Shown: positions 1-8,075 of the stretch, in pieces | Numbering within the stretch: position 1 is the stretch's first letter | Layout of the letters: each line of letters begins with the position of its first letter | Assembly: GCA_021734075.1 (NCBI GenBank) | Contig: JAIPJW010000011.1 | Coordinates: forward strand, 1-44,305 | DNA length: 44,305 bases | Reading direction: 5' to 3' | DNA from: Cephaloticoccus sp. | GTDB lineage: Bacteria; Verrucomicrobiota; Verrucomicrobiia; Opitutales; Opitutaceae | Translations under genes and position numbers: made by a program | Notes under the pieces: generated by a model | Database searches by the model: none | Told to the model about the DNA's origin: nothing | What the model saw: the letters and a program-made list of their open reading frames with translations, nothing else

Positions 1-2355
1 GGCCAGCACCTCGGGCTTGAATCGGCGGCCTTCGCAAACCGGGCAGGGCACGAACACGTCCGAGAGAAACTGCATTTCCACCCTTTCGTAACCCAGTCCC
101 TGGCAGTGCTCACAGCGACCCTCGCCACTGTTGAAGGAAAAGGTCGAAGCGCTGAAGCCCGCGGCAGCGGCGGTCGGAGTTGCCGCGAAGAGATTTCGGA
201 TGTCATCCCAGGCCTCCGAGTAAAGCGCGGGATTGGATCTCGGCGTCCGGGAAAGTGGAGCTTGATCCACCAATACGATTTCAGTGAAATCGGTCCTGCC
301 CTGAATGGCCCCAATGACGGCGGGATCGTCGGTGATCTGGTTGCGCAGGGCAAGGAGCCCCTGGCATATCACATTGTCGAGCAGGGTGGATTTTCCTGAT
401 CCGGAGACTCCGCTCAGGCAGACGAACCTTTGCAAGGGCAGTCGGAATGAAAGGCCCGCCAAATTGTGCTTGGTGACATTGACGAAATGCAGTGCGACGT
501 GATCCTTTGCCACCGGGCGACGGCTGGTGGGTGTGGGCAGGGTTTCGCGGCCGGAAAAATAGGCCCCCGTGATGCTGGTCTTGTCATGCAACAGCGCGCC
601 CAACCTGCCTTGAAACACGACATGCCCACCCCGTCCGCCGGGTTCGGGGCCGACCTCAATGATATGATCCGCCGCCCGAATCATGGCCTCATCATGTTCG
701 ACCACGACCACCGTGTTGCCCATGGCCGTCAAGGTGCGGATGATGGCGATCAGCCGGTCGATATCACGGGGGTGCAGGCCCACGCTGGGCTCGTCCAGCA
801 CGAACAACGTGTCCACGAGCGACGTGCCCAAACAGCTGGTGAGATTCACCCGTTGCACTTCTCCGCCAGAAAGAGTGCGTGAGGTTCGATCCAGGGTGAG
901 GTAACCCAGACCAACCTGCTGGAGATACCGCAGGCGGGTCAGGATGGCCTGATAGGCGATCGTGGCCTGGGGATCCTTGGGGCTGGCCACGGCGTCACTG
1001 ATGCGGTTGAGCAACTCGCTGACCGGGAGTTGATAAAGTTGGGGCAGCGTGCAACCGTGCCATTGCCAACACAGGGATTCGGGCTGGAGCCGGTGGCCTT
1101 GGCAATCCGGACACGGATTGTAGGTCCGGTAACGCGAGAGAAACACCCGCACGTGCATCTTGTAAGTGTTTTTTTCCAGCCAACCGAAGAAGCCCTTGAT
1201 GCCATACCAATATTTCGGCCAGGTCTTGCCATTGGCCTCACCATAGCCGGGTTCACCATTGATCACGAAATCCCGCTGCGCGGCGCTGAGGGAAGCGAAC
1301 GGAACATCGGTCGGAATCTTTTTCTTCCGAGCGAACACCAGCAGGTCTTTTTTGGATTCGCCGTAAATGTCGCTCTCCCAACATTTGATCACGCCCTCGT
1401 CGATGGAGAGCGACTGATCGGGCATGGTTAAGCGATAATCGATGTCGATGACGCGACCAAACCCCCGACACCGGGGACAGGCGCCCAAAGGTGAATTGAA
1501 AGAGAAGAGCGCGGGTGATGCGGCGCGAAAGGTTCGGCCGGTTTGGGGCGAATGGAGCCCACGGGAATAATGCCCCCGGGGGGGGAAGTTGAGTTTTTCG
1601 TCCGGAGTGCGGCCATGGGCAAACAGGTGCAACTGACCCTGACCAAAATGCATGGCGGTCTCGGCTGCCTCTAAAAACCGCTCCTGAGTGGCCGCATCGA
1701 TTGTGATGCGGTCCTGCACCACATGAAAACGGCCGGGGAATTCAGCGGGTGGGTTTTCCAGCAAATCATCCAGTTTGTGGATCGCATCCTCGGCCAACAC
1801 GCGCACATAGCCCTGTTGCTTCAGATTGCCGAAGATCTCCGGCCAAGGCAGCTTGACCGGGCGTTCAATCTGGAAGCAGACCAACAGGGTCTGATCGCGG
1901 TGATCATCCTGGAGTTTGCGCCAAACACTGGCCGGAGAGTCATCCACCACCGCCTCGCCCGTCACGGGATCAAAACAACCGGCCACATGACTGAACCATA
2001 CTTTGAAATAGTCGGTGAGCTCGGTCATGGTCCCCACGGTGGATCGTGAGGTCTTGACCGTATTGGTCTGCTGAATGGCGATCGAAGGACGAATGTTTTC
2101 GATCGAATCGACCTTGGGCTTGTCCAGCAGGTCAAGAAACTGGCGGGTATAGGCACTGAATGTCTCCACGTAGCGCCGCTGTCCTTCCGCGTGCAGGGTG
2201 TCGAAGACCAAGGAGGACTTGCCCGCGCCACTCAGGCCAGTGACCGCGATATAGCGGCCGAGCGGTATATCCAGGTCGAAGCCTTTCAGGTTGTTTTGCC
2301 GCACGCCGCGCAGACGGATGCACTCAGGCGACGAGGTAGGACGTGATGAAGCCAC
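1..2355 (-). CDS. uvrA: UvrA-family excinuclease ABC subunit A, 3' end cut by window edge
   Basis: ATPase that scans DNA for damage and loads UvrB in nucleotide excision repair. Reading the minus strand from a GTG at 2355 gives 785 codons open to base 1, with no stop in the window. Visible in order: Walker A GLSGAGKS (residues 40-47), the QRRYVE and RSTVGT segments, a region fitting the UvrB-binding insertion (about 130-250), a CPRC-type motif after FNSPLGA, a CPDCQGHRL motif, the ABC signature LSGGE with [11 protein letters not shown], a second Walker A GVSGSGKS, and a zinc finger Cys748-x2-Cys751-x19-Cys771-x2-Cys774. That spacing equals the E. coli finger (740-766). About 165 residues of a standard-length UvrA are missing on the left. 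The IQQTNTVKT stretch differs from the usual IDQKTTSRN, so this is a divergent UvrA type. GTG is the only plausible start after an in-frame TGA. No frameshift was seen. Confidence 0.93.
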   Translation of the reverse strand, partial: MASSRPTSSPECIRLRGVRQNNLKGFDLDIPLGRYIAVTGLSGAGKSSLVFDTLHAEGQRRYVETFSAYTRQFLDLLDKPKVDSIENIRPSIAIQQTNTVKTSRSTVGTMTELTDYFKVWFSHVAGCFDPVTGEAVVDDSPASVWRKLQDDHRDQTLLVCFQIERPVKLPWPEIFGNLKQQGYVRVLAEDAIHKLDDLLENPPAEFPGRFHVVQDRITIDAATQERFLEAAETAMHFGQGQLHLFAHGRTPDEKLNFPPRGHYSRGLHSPQTGRTFRAASPALFSFNSPLGACPRCRGFGRVIDIDYRLTMPDQSLSIDEGVIKCWESDIYGESKKDLLVFARKKKIPTDVPFASLSAAQRDFVINGEPGYGEANGKTWPKYWYGIKGFFGWLEKNTYKMHVRVFLSRYRTYNPCPDCQGHRLQPESLCWQWHGCTLPQLYQLPVSELLNRISDAVASPKDPQATIAYQAILTRLRYLQQVGLGYLTLDRTSRTLSGGEVQRVNLTSCLGTSLVDTLFVLDEPSVGLHPRDIDRLIAIIRTLTAMGNTVVVVEHDEAMIRAADHIIEVGPEPGGRGGHVVFQGRLGALLHDKTSITGAYFSGRETLPTPTSRRPVAKDHVALHFVNVTKHNLAGLSFRLPLQRFVCLSGVSGSGKSTLLDNVICQGLLALRNQITDDPAVIGAIQGRTDFTEIVLVDQAPLSRTPRSNPALYSEAWDDIRNLFAATPTAAAAGFSASTFSFNSGEGRCEHCQGLGYERVEMQFLSDVFVPCPVCEGRRFKPEVLA

Positions 2356-2447
2356 GGAATTACGAAGCGCAGTGTGTCGGGGAATGCAACCAAGGGCACG
2401 CCGGTGACGTGGATTGCTGACATAAGGGTGTCAGGAGGCCGGGGTTT

Positions 2448-3215
2448 TCACTTGTGGGCCAAGACAAGCCGGGCCCTGGCATCGCGGATGGCCTTGACCA
2501 CCGGGGGCTGCGGTTGCGTGTCGGTCACAATGGTGAACCGCGGATCAAATGCGGTGGCCAGATTGATGGCCTTGCGGCCAAACTTGGAATTATCGAGGGC
2601 AAAGACGCTCCGCTCGGCGGCGGCGATCATTCTACGCTGGGCCGCGACAATCAGGGCATTGTGATTCCAAATGCCATTTTCAGTGATACCCGCCCCGCCC
2701 AAGACCGCGATATCGGCATGCACTTGCGCAAAGGCTTCCTCACACATCGGACCGAGAGCGACGCCCAGGCGATTGTAGATTGTGCCTCCGGTAATAATGG
2801 TCTCCACGCTCCCGACATCGCTGAACAGGCTGGCGACGGGCAGCGAATTTGTGATGACTTGCAACCTTTTGTCCACGAGCAGCCGAGCCACCGCGTAACT
2901 GGTGCTGCCGCCATCCAAAATGACCGTCATGCCCGGATGCACTTCCTTGGCCACGAGGTTGGCGATCGCGAACTTTTCATCGGGGAACTGCAGATCGCGG
3001 CTGGAAAAATCGTATTCCCGGGCGATGACATCGGTTTCCATCAGTGAAGCCCCACCATGGTGCCGTCGCACTATTCCCTTGGCTTCCAACTGGTCCAGCG
3101 CTCGGCGCACCGTGGACAAGGAACTGTCGAAACGGGTGGCGAGGGTGCGCAAATCCGCGTATTTATGGGTGCGGATAAATCGTTCAATCAGATCGGTGCG
3201 CTGCTTGTTTGTCAT
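2448..3215 (-). CDS. DeoR/GlpR-family transcriptional regulator
   Basis: Predicted DNA-binding repressor or activator of the DeoR type, 255 residues, the normal family length. Residues 1-55 form the winged helix-turn-helix (LATRFDSSLSTVRRALDQLEAKGIVRR is the recognition region, partly quoted: DSSLSTVRRALDQLE). The C-terminal part is the sugar-phosphate sensor domain, with the family signatures ILDGGST (about 97-103), ITNSLPVA and LGGAGI. Regulators of this family usually respond to a phosphorylated sugar and control carbohydrate genes. The gene begins 3 bases after the stop of the glycosyltransferase at 3219-4304 and is probably co-transcribed with it. The target and effector cannot be read from the sequence. 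Confidence 0.88.
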   Translation of the reverse strand: MTNKQRTDLIERFIRTHKYADLRTLATRFDSSLSTVRRALDQLEAKGIVRRHHGGASLMETDVIAREYDFSSRDLQFPDEKFAIANLVAKEVHPGMTVILDGGSTSYAVARLLVDKRLQVITNSLPVASLFSDVGSVETIITGGTIYNRLGVALGPMCEEAFAQVHADIAVLGGAGITENGIWNHNALIVAAQRRMIAAAERSVFALDNSKFGRKAINLATAFDPRFTIVTDTQPQPPVVKAIRDARARLVLAHK

Positions 3216-3218
3216 GGG

Positions 3219-4304
3219 TCAGACTTGGGTTAGCTGCTCGAAAATTTCGAGATAAGCCTGAATTTGCCGGTCCTGATCAAAAGTGCTCCGGGCGTATTCA
3301 CGGGCGCGGGCCGTGCGGGCCGGGTCCGCCCCGGCAAAGCGCTGGACGGCGGTCCGGAAGGCATCTTGGTCCCCGCATGGTATCGCCATGCCGGTATCAT
3401 CTGGAAGAAAGCATTCTTCCACCCCCTGGGCGGCGTAGGCCACGGCAGGCAGACCGTGGGCCTGAGCCTCGATCAAAAAATTGGAGAGCGATTCACTCAG
3501 CGACGCATGGACGGCGAGATCAGCGGCGGCGTAAAGTGGCGCGGGATCGGACATGAATCCAAAGAATTTAACCCGATCGGCAATACTGAGACTCTGAGCA
3601 AGCTTTCGGCAGGAATTGAGTTCGGGTCCATCGCCCGCAAGCCAGAGCTGCCAGGGAAAGTTCGCGGGCAGGCCGGCGGCAATGGTGATCAGTTCGCGTT
3701 GATTTTTTTCCGGTCGAAACATGGCCACATCCAGCAGCACCCGGGTGTCCCCGCTCGCCTTGTGTTCCGCCCGCAGCCTTTCGTTGCGGGTTTCCCCATC
3801 GTTGGCGGGAAAGACCAGGGAGTTGTGGATCACGCTGATTTTTCCTGGGGGAATGTCATACTCCCGCACCAGGACGGTTTGCGCGGCGCGACTGTTGGCG
3901 ACGACATGGCTCACGTTGCGCAATGATTGGCGAAAGAGCCAAGGCAGCTTGCGGCCGGTGCGCATGGTGCCGACGACTACGGTATTGGACGAATCCGAAC
4001 GTGCGGCGGCCTCCAGGGTCGTGCCATAGCAATTGGCCATGCGGCCCATGCAGAGTATGACATCGGGTTGGAGGGTGGTGACGGTGGGGGCGAGACGTGG
4101 GGCGAACCAGTCCAGATGGGTGTCAAAACGCTGCAGCACAACCCGGTTAACTGCGTCGGACACGGTGGAAGACAGGGGGCCGCCGGGACGAAAGGTGAGC
4201 AACGTGACCCGGTGTCCGGCAAAGGAAAAAGCGTTGGCCAAGAGCACGGATTGGCGTTCCGTCCCACCACTGCGAAGGAAGTCCTGTGCGATAATGATTT
4301 TCAT
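3219..4304 (-). CDS. Glycosyltransferase family 4 (GT-B fold)
   Basis: Predicted retaining glycosyltransferase that moves a sugar from an activated nucleotide donor to a glycan or lipid acceptor at the inner face of the cytoplasmic membrane. It has about 361 residues from the ATG at 4304, chosen because MKIIIAQDFLRSGGTE is the typical N-terminus; a start 5 codons upstream (4319) is possible. Family features are the GGTERQ acceptor-side loop near the N-terminus, a LDVAMFRPEKNQ segment opening the C-terminal Rossmann half, and the donor-site E-x7-E motif in SESLSNFLIEAQAHG near residue 290. Its only close same-strand neighbour is the DeoR-type regulator downstream. The acceptor is unknown; envelope glycan assembly is likely. 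Confidence 0.87.
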   Translation of the reverse strand: MKIIIAQDFLRSGGTERQSVLLANAFSFAGHRVTLLTFRPGGPLSSTVSDAVNRVVLQRFDTHLDWFAPRLAPTVTTLQPDVILCMGRMANCYGTTLEAAARSDSSNTVVVGTMRTGRKLPWLFRQSLRNVSHVVANSRAAQTVLVREYDIPPGKISVIHNSLVFPANDGETRNERLRAEHKASGDTRVLLDVAMFRPEKNQRELITIAAGLPANFPWQLWLAGDGPELNSCRKLAQSLSIADRVKFFGFMSDPAPLYAAADLAVHASLSESLSNFLIEAQAHGLPAVAYAAQGVEECFLPDDTGMAIPCGDQDAFRTAVQRFAGADPARTARAREYARSTFDQDRQIQAYLEIFEQLTQV

Positions 4305-4356
4305 TGCCCGGAACGTCATGGGAGAAAGAGTTGGTTACCCACGAATCAAATCTCCC

Positions 4357-4755
4357 ATGCTGCAACTATTAATCCGCTGGCTGGTGCTCGCACTGGGCGT
4401 GACCATTGCGACCAAACTGATCCCCGGCATCCATTGTGACGACCAAACAACCCTGTTGGTCGTGGTGTTGCTGTTGAGTTTCTTCAACGCCATCCTCAAG
4501 CCGCTGTTGGTCTTGTTCACGCTGCCGTTCATCCTGCTGACGATGGGGCTGGGCATGGTGGTAATCAATGCCTTGTTGTTCCTCTTTGTCGGGGAATTGG
4601 TGAAAGGTTTCCACGTCGAGAGCTTTTGGGCGGCAGTAGGTGGCGCCGTGATTGTGAGCCTCACCAATTTTTTAATGGCCCAGTTGTTCCGCCGCCCACC
4701 TGGGCCACCGCGCGCCCCAAAAAAGAAACCAGGCGGCGATGTGATTGATATTTGA
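4357..4755 (+). CDS. Phage holin family 4-type small membrane protein (YvlD-like)
   Basis: Integral membrane protein of 132 residues. Three to four hydrophobic segments are visible (about residues 1-22, 29-48, 53-80 and 88-108), ending in a proline- and lysine-rich tail (RRPPGPPRAPKKK). The pattern LIRWLVLALGV..LIPGI, then FNAILKPLLVLFTLPF and GLGMVVINALLF, is characteristic of the family annotated as phage holin family 4 or YvlD. Despite the name, members are ordinary chromosomal membrane proteins of uncertain function, and nothing around this gene looks like a prophage. The ATG at 4357 begins exactly where the family homology begins. It is divergent from the glycosyltransferase at 3219-4304. 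Confidence 0.85.
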   Translation: MLQLLIRWLVLALGVTIATKLIPGIHCDDQTTLLVVVLLLSFFNAILKPLLVLFTLPFILLTMGLGMVVINALLFLFVGELVKGFHVESFWAAVGGAVIVSLTNFLMAQLFRRPPGPPRAPKKKPGGDVIDI

Positions 4756-4817
4756 GTCTCCGTAGGGTTACTCGGAGGGGAAAGGAGGTTTTCAAATTGA
4801 CCGGAAGGGACGGGCAG

Positions 4818-4846
4818 TTGACGGTCAGCCAAAACCATAATTAACT
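4818..4846 (+). promoter_or_regulatory. Possible sigma-70 promoter before lpdA
   Basis: TTGACG at 4818-4823 is followed after 17 bases by TTAACT at 4841-4846 (3 of 6 matches to the -10 consensus). If used, transcription would begin very close to the ATG at 4852, giving a leaderless or nearly leaderless message. A second TTGACC lies at 4797-4802 without a matching -10. Sequence match only. Confidence 0.3.
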
Positions 4847-4851
4847 CTTAC

Positions 4852-6249
4852 ATGGCTGAAACTACTGAATACGATCTGGTTGTCATTGGCGGGGGTCCGG
4901 CGGGCTATGCCGGGGCGATCCGCGCCGGACAGATGGGCAAGAAGGTGGCCTGCGTGGAAATGGAACGAGCGGGCGGCACGTGTTTGAATTGGGGCTGCAT
5001 TCCGACCAAGGCCTTGCTCAAGAGTGCTGAGCTTTACCAGAAAATGCTGAAGGCGGAGACTTATGGCCTGAGCACCAAGGGGGTGAGCTTCGATTTCGAA
5101 AAAATAATGGGGCGTTCGCGCACGGTCGCGGGCCAAATGGCCAAAGGGGTCGAATTCTTGTTCAAGAAGAACAAGGTGGATTATCTGGTCGGTTCGGGAC
5201 AGGTCAGTGCGCCGGGCATGGTCTCGATCACTGAGGGCCGGGACAAGGGGAAGTTCCTTCGCACCAAAAACATCCTGATCGCCACTGGGTGCCAAATGCG
5301 GCGCATCCCTGATCTGGCATACGATGGCGAGCGGGTGATGACCTCACGTGAGGCTCTGGCGGGCACCAAGCTGCCCAAGTCCATCGTCATCGTGGGAGCC
5401 GGCGCCATCGGCGTGGAATTCGCCTATTTCTACAATGCGCTTGGTGCCAAAGTCACCTTGGTGGAAATGCTACCCCAGGTGCTACCGGTCGAGGATGCGG
5501 ATGTGGCGAAGCTGTTGCATCGTTCCTTCGAGAAGCAGGGGATAGCCGTCCATGTAGGCACCAAATGTGTGAATTTTCGGGTGGGCAAAAAATCAGTGAA
5601 ACTCGATTTGGTGGTGGGAGACAAGCAGACTGAGATCGAGGCAGAGGTCTTGCTTTCCGCCATCGGCGTTACCCCGAATCTTGCCGGTGCGCTGGCCGCC
5701 AACCTCAAATTGGACCTCGAGCGCAATTATGTGAAGGTGGGTAACGACTACCAGACCAGTATCAAGGGCATCTATGCCGCCGGTGACATCATCGGGCCCC
5801 CATGGTTGGCGCATGTCGCCACTTATGAGGCAATCAATGCGGTCAATGGCATGTTTGGTCATGGCACGCCCAAACGGGTCACTTTGTTCCCGGGGTGCAC
5901 CTATTGCCAACCACAGGTCGCCAGCATCGGACTGACCGAACAGGCGGCCAAGGAAAAGAAGCTCGACTACAAGATCGGCAAATTCCCCTTTGCCGCTTCG
6001 GGTAAGGCGGTCGCTTCCGATGAGAGCGAAGGCTTTGTCAAGGTGATCGCCGATACCAAGACCGGCGAGGTTTACGGGGCGCATATCATCGGGGCCGAGG
6101 CGACCGAGCTCATTGCGGAATATGGCCTGGCGATGAATCTCGAGGCGACAGTGGAGGAGATCCATCAGACCATCCACGCCCATCCCACTTTAAGCGAGGC
6201 GGTGATGGAAGCGGCGGCCGCTTCGATGGGTGAAGCCATCCATATTTGA
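4852..6249 (+). CDS. lpdA: Dihydrolipoyl dehydrogenase (E3)
   Basis: FAD enzyme that reoxidises dihydrolipoamide with NAD+ in the 2-oxoacid dehydrogenase and glycine cleavage complexes. It has 465 residues, the normal size. Visible: FAD-binding GGGPAGYAGAI at about 13-23, the redox disulfide motif GGTCLNWGCIPTK at about 42-54, the NAD-binding GAGAIGVEFA at about 183-192, the FAD-proximal YAAGDI near 307, and the C-terminal dimerisation domain with the catalytic His-Pro pair in HAHPTLSEA. No genes for E1 or E2 subunits are adjacent, so it may serve several complexes. The ATG at 4852 is preceded by AATTAACTCTTAC and has no Shine-Dalgarno motif. The tRNA-Arg gene follows 70 bases downstream. Confidence 0.95.
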   Translation: MAETTEYDLVVIGGGPAGYAGAIRAGQMGKKVACVEMERAGGTCLNWGCIPTKALLKSAELYQKMLKAETYGLSTKGVSFDFEKIMGRSRTVAGQMAKGVEFLFKKNKVDYLVGSGQVSAPGMVSITEGRDKGKFLRTKNILIATGCQMRRIPDLAYDGERVMTSREALAGTKLPKSIVIVGAGAIGVEFAYFYNALGAKVTLVEMLPQVLPVEDADVAKLLHRSFEKQGIAVHVGTKCVNFRVGKKSVKLDLVVGDKQTEIEAEVLLSAIGVTPNLAGALAANLKLDLERNYVKVGNDYQTSIKGIYAAGDIIGPPWLAHVATYEAINAVNGMFGHGTPKRVTLFPGCTYCQPQVASIGLTEQAAKEKKLDYKIGKFPFAASGKAVASDESEGFVKVIADTKTGEVYGAHIIGAEATELIAEYGLAMNLEATVEEIHQTIHAHPTLSEAVMEAAAASMGEAIHI

Positions 6250-6319
6250 GCTGAATGACGAATCAGGGTGGAAACAGCTTGAAGCCCGACGCTCAGAGCC
6301 TACGTTTTCCCGCTCTACT

Positions 6320-6394
6320 GCTTCTGTAGCACAATGGATAGTGTAGTGGCCTCCGAAGCCATTGATCCGGGTTCGACTCCCGGCGGGAGCACCA
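6320..6394 (+). tRNA. tRNA-Arg (anticodon CCG), CCA encoded
   Basis: A full cloverleaf can be folded by eye. The acceptor stem pairs GCTTCTG with CGGGAGC (G-T wobbles included), the D stem GCAC with GTGT, and the anticodon stem GTGGC with GCCAT around the loop CTCCGAA, which gives anticodon CCG for the Arg codon CGG. The variable region is 4 bases, and the T stem pairs CCGGG with CCCGG around TTCGACT. The discriminator A at 6391 is followed by an encoded CCA. The 98 bases between it and the next gene show no terminator with a T run and no integrase or direct repeat. Confidence 0.95.
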
Positions 6395-6492
6395 GACTTT
6401 GCCCAGCTTATGGCTGGCGGACCGGACGAGATGACGGGGTTTGCGCTCGGGCCGTCATGTCTCCACGCTTCGGCGGCCGGTGCAGGCGGGAC

Positions 6493-7128
6493 TTACAGAA
6501 AGTGCTTGATGAGCACAAAGCCTCCGATGAGGAGCACCATGAAAATCAGAGTGAAAATCTCCAGGTATTTATCGAGCAAGCGCTTAATGGGAGGTCCGAA
6601 GTAATAGATGCAGCCTGCCACCAACATGAATCTGCCCGTCCGACCGATGGCGGAAGCACTCACCAAGGTCAATAGGTCGACCTTGTCGTGGAATACACCG
6701 GCCGCAATGGTGAAGACCTTGTAAGGAATCGGAGTGAAGGCTGCGGTAACAATGGATAGAAATGCATTCTGCCCATATAGTTGGGCAACTTTGTCCCAAG
6801 CGGCGCCATAATGAAGCAGGTCAAAAATGATCCAGCGACCGAAAGGTTCGGCCAAATATCCGATGTAATATCCCATGACGCCGCCACTGATTGAACCCAG
6901 AGCACACCACAGGGCGAATTTGAACGAGCGCTTGGGTGCGCCCATGCAAAGGGCGATCAACAAAACATCGGGAGGGATGGGGAAGAAGGATGATTCAGCG
7001 AAGGCGATGCAGACCAACGCGATGAGGCCATACGGGGTCTCAGCCCAGTGCAGCACCCAGTGGTAGAGTCGCTTCACCACGTTTGGCTTCGGCAGGCTGG
7101 CTTGTGCCGAAATTGTCTCGTCGATCAT
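6493..7128 (-). CDS. DedA/VTT-domain membrane protein (YqaA-like)
   Basis: Integral inner-membrane protein of 211 residues from the SNARE-associated/VTT superfamily. Members are thought to act in lipid scrambling, membrane homeostasis or proton-coupled transport; the precise role here is unknown. Visible: the conserved ESSFFPIPPDVLL segment (about 45-57) that opens the domain, GSISGGVMGYYIGY, and the re-entrant region FTPIPYKVFTIAAG (about 134-147), with a hydrophobic C-terminal helix. The reading frame stays open upstream to 7269, but that extension crosses a terminator and the small basic protein gene. I therefore choose the ATG at 7128 (MIDETISA). The start is only 11 bases beyond the T run of that terminator. 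Confidence 0.88.
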   Translation of the reverse strand: MIDETISAQASLPKPNVVKRLYHWVLHWAETPYGLIALVCIAFAESSFFPIPPDVLLIALCMGAPKRSFKFALWCALGSISGGVMGYYIGYLAEPFGRWIIFDLLHYGAAWDKVAQLYGQNAFLSIVTAAFTPIPYKVFTIAAGVFHDKVDLLTLVSASAIGRTGRFMLVAGCIYYFGPPIKRLLDKYLEIFTLIFMVLLIGGFVLIKHFL

Positions 7129-7139
7129 GATTATGGTAT

Positions 7140-7169
7140 AAAAAAGGCAGGTTTCAGAAGAAACCTGCC
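7140..7169 (-). terminator. Rho-independent terminator after the small basic protein gene
   Basis: On the minus strand a perfect 10-bp stem (GGCAGGTTTC / GAAACCTGCC) with a TTCT loop is followed by six T residues (7145-7140). It lies 20 bases past the stop of the small basic protein gene and 11 bases before the ATG of the DedA-type gene, so it sits inside or at the edge of that gene's leader. Confidence 0.92.
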
Positions 7170-7189
7170 CGGGTCGAAACTGGTGAAAA

Positions 7190-7345
7190 TTAGATTTCCG
7201 GTGTGGTCTTGCGCAGACCTTGCACGCGGTCACCGGCGCTCCATTGACCGCGCTTCCGGAGAAGCTCAACGCGTTCGAAACGCTTGAGGACGTTACGTTT
7301 AACTACGAGTCCTTTGGGACCTTGGAGACTTTTGTGCTGTGACAT
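7190..7345 (-). CDS. PVC-superphylum small basic signature protein (TIGR04137-type)
   Basis: A 51-residue, strongly basic protein read from the ATG at 7345 to a TAA at 7190-7192. It opens MSQHKSLQGPKGLVVKRNVL and continues with KRFERVELLRKRGQW, then SAGDRVQGLRKTTPEI. The run VLKRFERVELLRKRGQW and the KTTPE-type ending match what I remember of the small basic protein conserved in Verrucomicrobia and Chlamydiae and described as a PVC signature protein. Its charge suggests nucleic-acid binding, probably a translation- or ribosome-linked role, but the function is not established. It is followed by a textbook terminator and preceded by cutA 27 bases upstream. It overlaps an artefactual upstream extension of the DedA frame, so it is easily missed. 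Confidence 0.88.
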   Translation of the reverse strand: MSQHKSLQGPKGLVVKRNVLKRFERVELLRKRGQWSAGDRVQGLRKTTPEI

Positions 7346-7372
7346 GACGGTAAATGTGAATGAGTTGAGCTG

Positions 7373-7693
7373 CTAAAGGGGCGATGAGATAGAGTTTGCC
7401 AGAGCCCATGACAAGTATTTTTCACCCACGGCTTCAACGGGAAGCACAATCCACTCGGGAGTTTCATAGGGATGCAGGCTCATGATCAGGGATTCGAGAT
7501 GGGCGGCCTGCCCGGGCATCAACTTGAACATCACGCGAAATTCCTCACTGCGTTCGATTTTGCCCTGCCAGGGGTAAATTGACGTGATGGGACCGTCTAT
7601 CTGCACACAAACGGCCAGATGGTGACCAATTGCCTTGGTGGCGAGTAGGTCGGCATCACTGCGTTCAGCCACGGTCGTGAAAGCGATCAACAT
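7373..7693 (-). CDS. cutA: CutA-like divalent-cation tolerance protein
   Basis: Small trimeric cytoplasmic protein of the CutA1 family, 106 residues, the usual size. Family landmarks are the N-terminal strand AFTTVAERSDADLLA, CVQIDGPITSIYPWQGKIERS in the centre (key part SIYPWQGKIE), EEFRVMFKL and the C-terminal HPYETPEWIVLPV. CutA was linked genetically to copper and divalent-metal tolerance in E. coli, but its biochemical role is still unclear; the trimer resembles PII proteins. It is the first gene of a minus-strand group with the small basic protein and is divergent from rpoZ across about 107 bases. The ATG at 7693 fits the family N-terminus. Confidence 0.92.
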   Translation of the reverse strand: MLIAFTTVAERSDADLLATKAIGHHLAVCVQIDGPITSIYPWQGKIERSEEFRVMFKLMPGQAAHLESLIMSLHPYETPEWIVLPVEAVGEKYLSWALANSISSPL

Positions 7694-7740
7694 GGGCCCA
7701 TTTTCCCTGGACCGGGGCAGGTCAGCAAGAGGAAATACCC

Positions 7741-7769
7741 TTGACGCAACGGGGCTTTGTCCTACCTAT
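7741..7769 (+). promoter_or_regulatory. Possible sigma-70 promoter for rpoZ
   Basis: A near-consensus -35 TTGACG at 7741-7746 is followed after 16-17 bases by TACCTAT (7763-7769), a weak -10. A start near 7776 would leave a leader of about 25 bases before the ATG at 7801. It lies in the divergent cutA/rpoZ gap, where a promoter is expected. Sequence match only. Confidence 0.35.
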
Positions 7770-7800
7770 CGCCGATTTCACACCTGCCTAACCTACAGCC

Positions 7801-8001
7801 ATGAGAGACGATTACATCAAGGACGCCCTTAAAATCATTCCCGACGCCAATTTGCTGATCAATGTGGTATCGAACCGAGTCAAGCAACTGCGCCGGGGCA
7901 ACCGCCCCCTGGTTGAGTCCCTGGAAAAGCTCGCCACCGAGGATGTGGCTCTGCGCGAAATCATCGAGGGCAAGATCAGTCATCAGATTGACGGCAACTG
8001 A
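7801..8001 (+). CDS. rpoZ: DNA-directed RNA polymerase omega subunit
   Basis: Small subunit that helps the beta-prime subunit fold and join the core RNA polymerase. It has 66 residues, shorter than E. coli omega (91) but complete. The line NLLINVVSNRVKQLRRGNRP (about residues 18-37) matches the omega pattern of a hydrophobic helix followed by R-x3-L-x2-G, and VALREIIEGKI is the expected second helix. The ATG at 7801 is preceded by CCTAACCTACAGCC, with no Shine-Dalgarno motif. A terminator-like hairpin separates it from smpB. The short length makes the call good rather than certain. Confidence 0.82.
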   Translation: MRDDYIKDALKIIPDANLLINVVSNRVKQLRRGNRPLVESLEKLATEDVALREIIEGKISHQIDGN

Positions 8002-8027
8002 TCCAATTCATCCGCGCATTGATTCCA

Positions 8028-8059
8028 AGCGGTCCCGCGATTGCCGGAGCCGCTTTTTT
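8028..8059 (+). terminator. Probable terminator after rpoZ
   Basis: The stem AGCGGTCCCG with CGGAGCCGCT (one T-G wobble and one C-A mismatch, loop about 7 bases) is followed by TTTTTT ending at 8059. It lies 26 bases after the rpoZ stop and 16 bases before the smpB ATG. Confidence 0.6.
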
Positions 8060-8075
8060 GTGCACTAGTCACCCC

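Noticed and set aside
466-882. Open frames on the plus strand opposite uvrA
   Set aside because: They mirror a long, well-conserved uvrA frame on the minus strand and show no recognisable domain of their own.
1-2355. uvrA pseudogene
   Set aside because: Codon-by-codon reading shows one uninterrupted frame from 2355 to base 1 with all motifs; the lack of a stop is due only to the window edge.
4357-4755. Prophage, because of the holin family name
   Set aside because: The family is chromosomal and of uncertain role; no integrase, structural or lysis genes lie nearby.
4762-4781. Hairpin CTCCG / CGGAG as a terminator of the small membrane protein gene
   Set aside because: The stem is only 5 bp with a 10-base loop and is followed by purines, not a T run.
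5593-6183. Long open frame opposite lpdA on the minus strand
   Set aside because: Typical shadow frame in a GC-rich gene; no motifs, and the plus-strand LpdA is complete.
6320-6492. Mobile element inserted at the tRNA-Arg gene
   Set aside because: No integrase, no repeat of the tRNA 3' end and no insertion-sequence features were seen within the next few kilobases.
7129-7269. Upstream extension of the DedA-type frame giving a 258-residue protein
   Set aside because: The extra 47 residues run through a perfect terminator and the coding region of the small basic protein, and family homology begins after the ATG at 7128.
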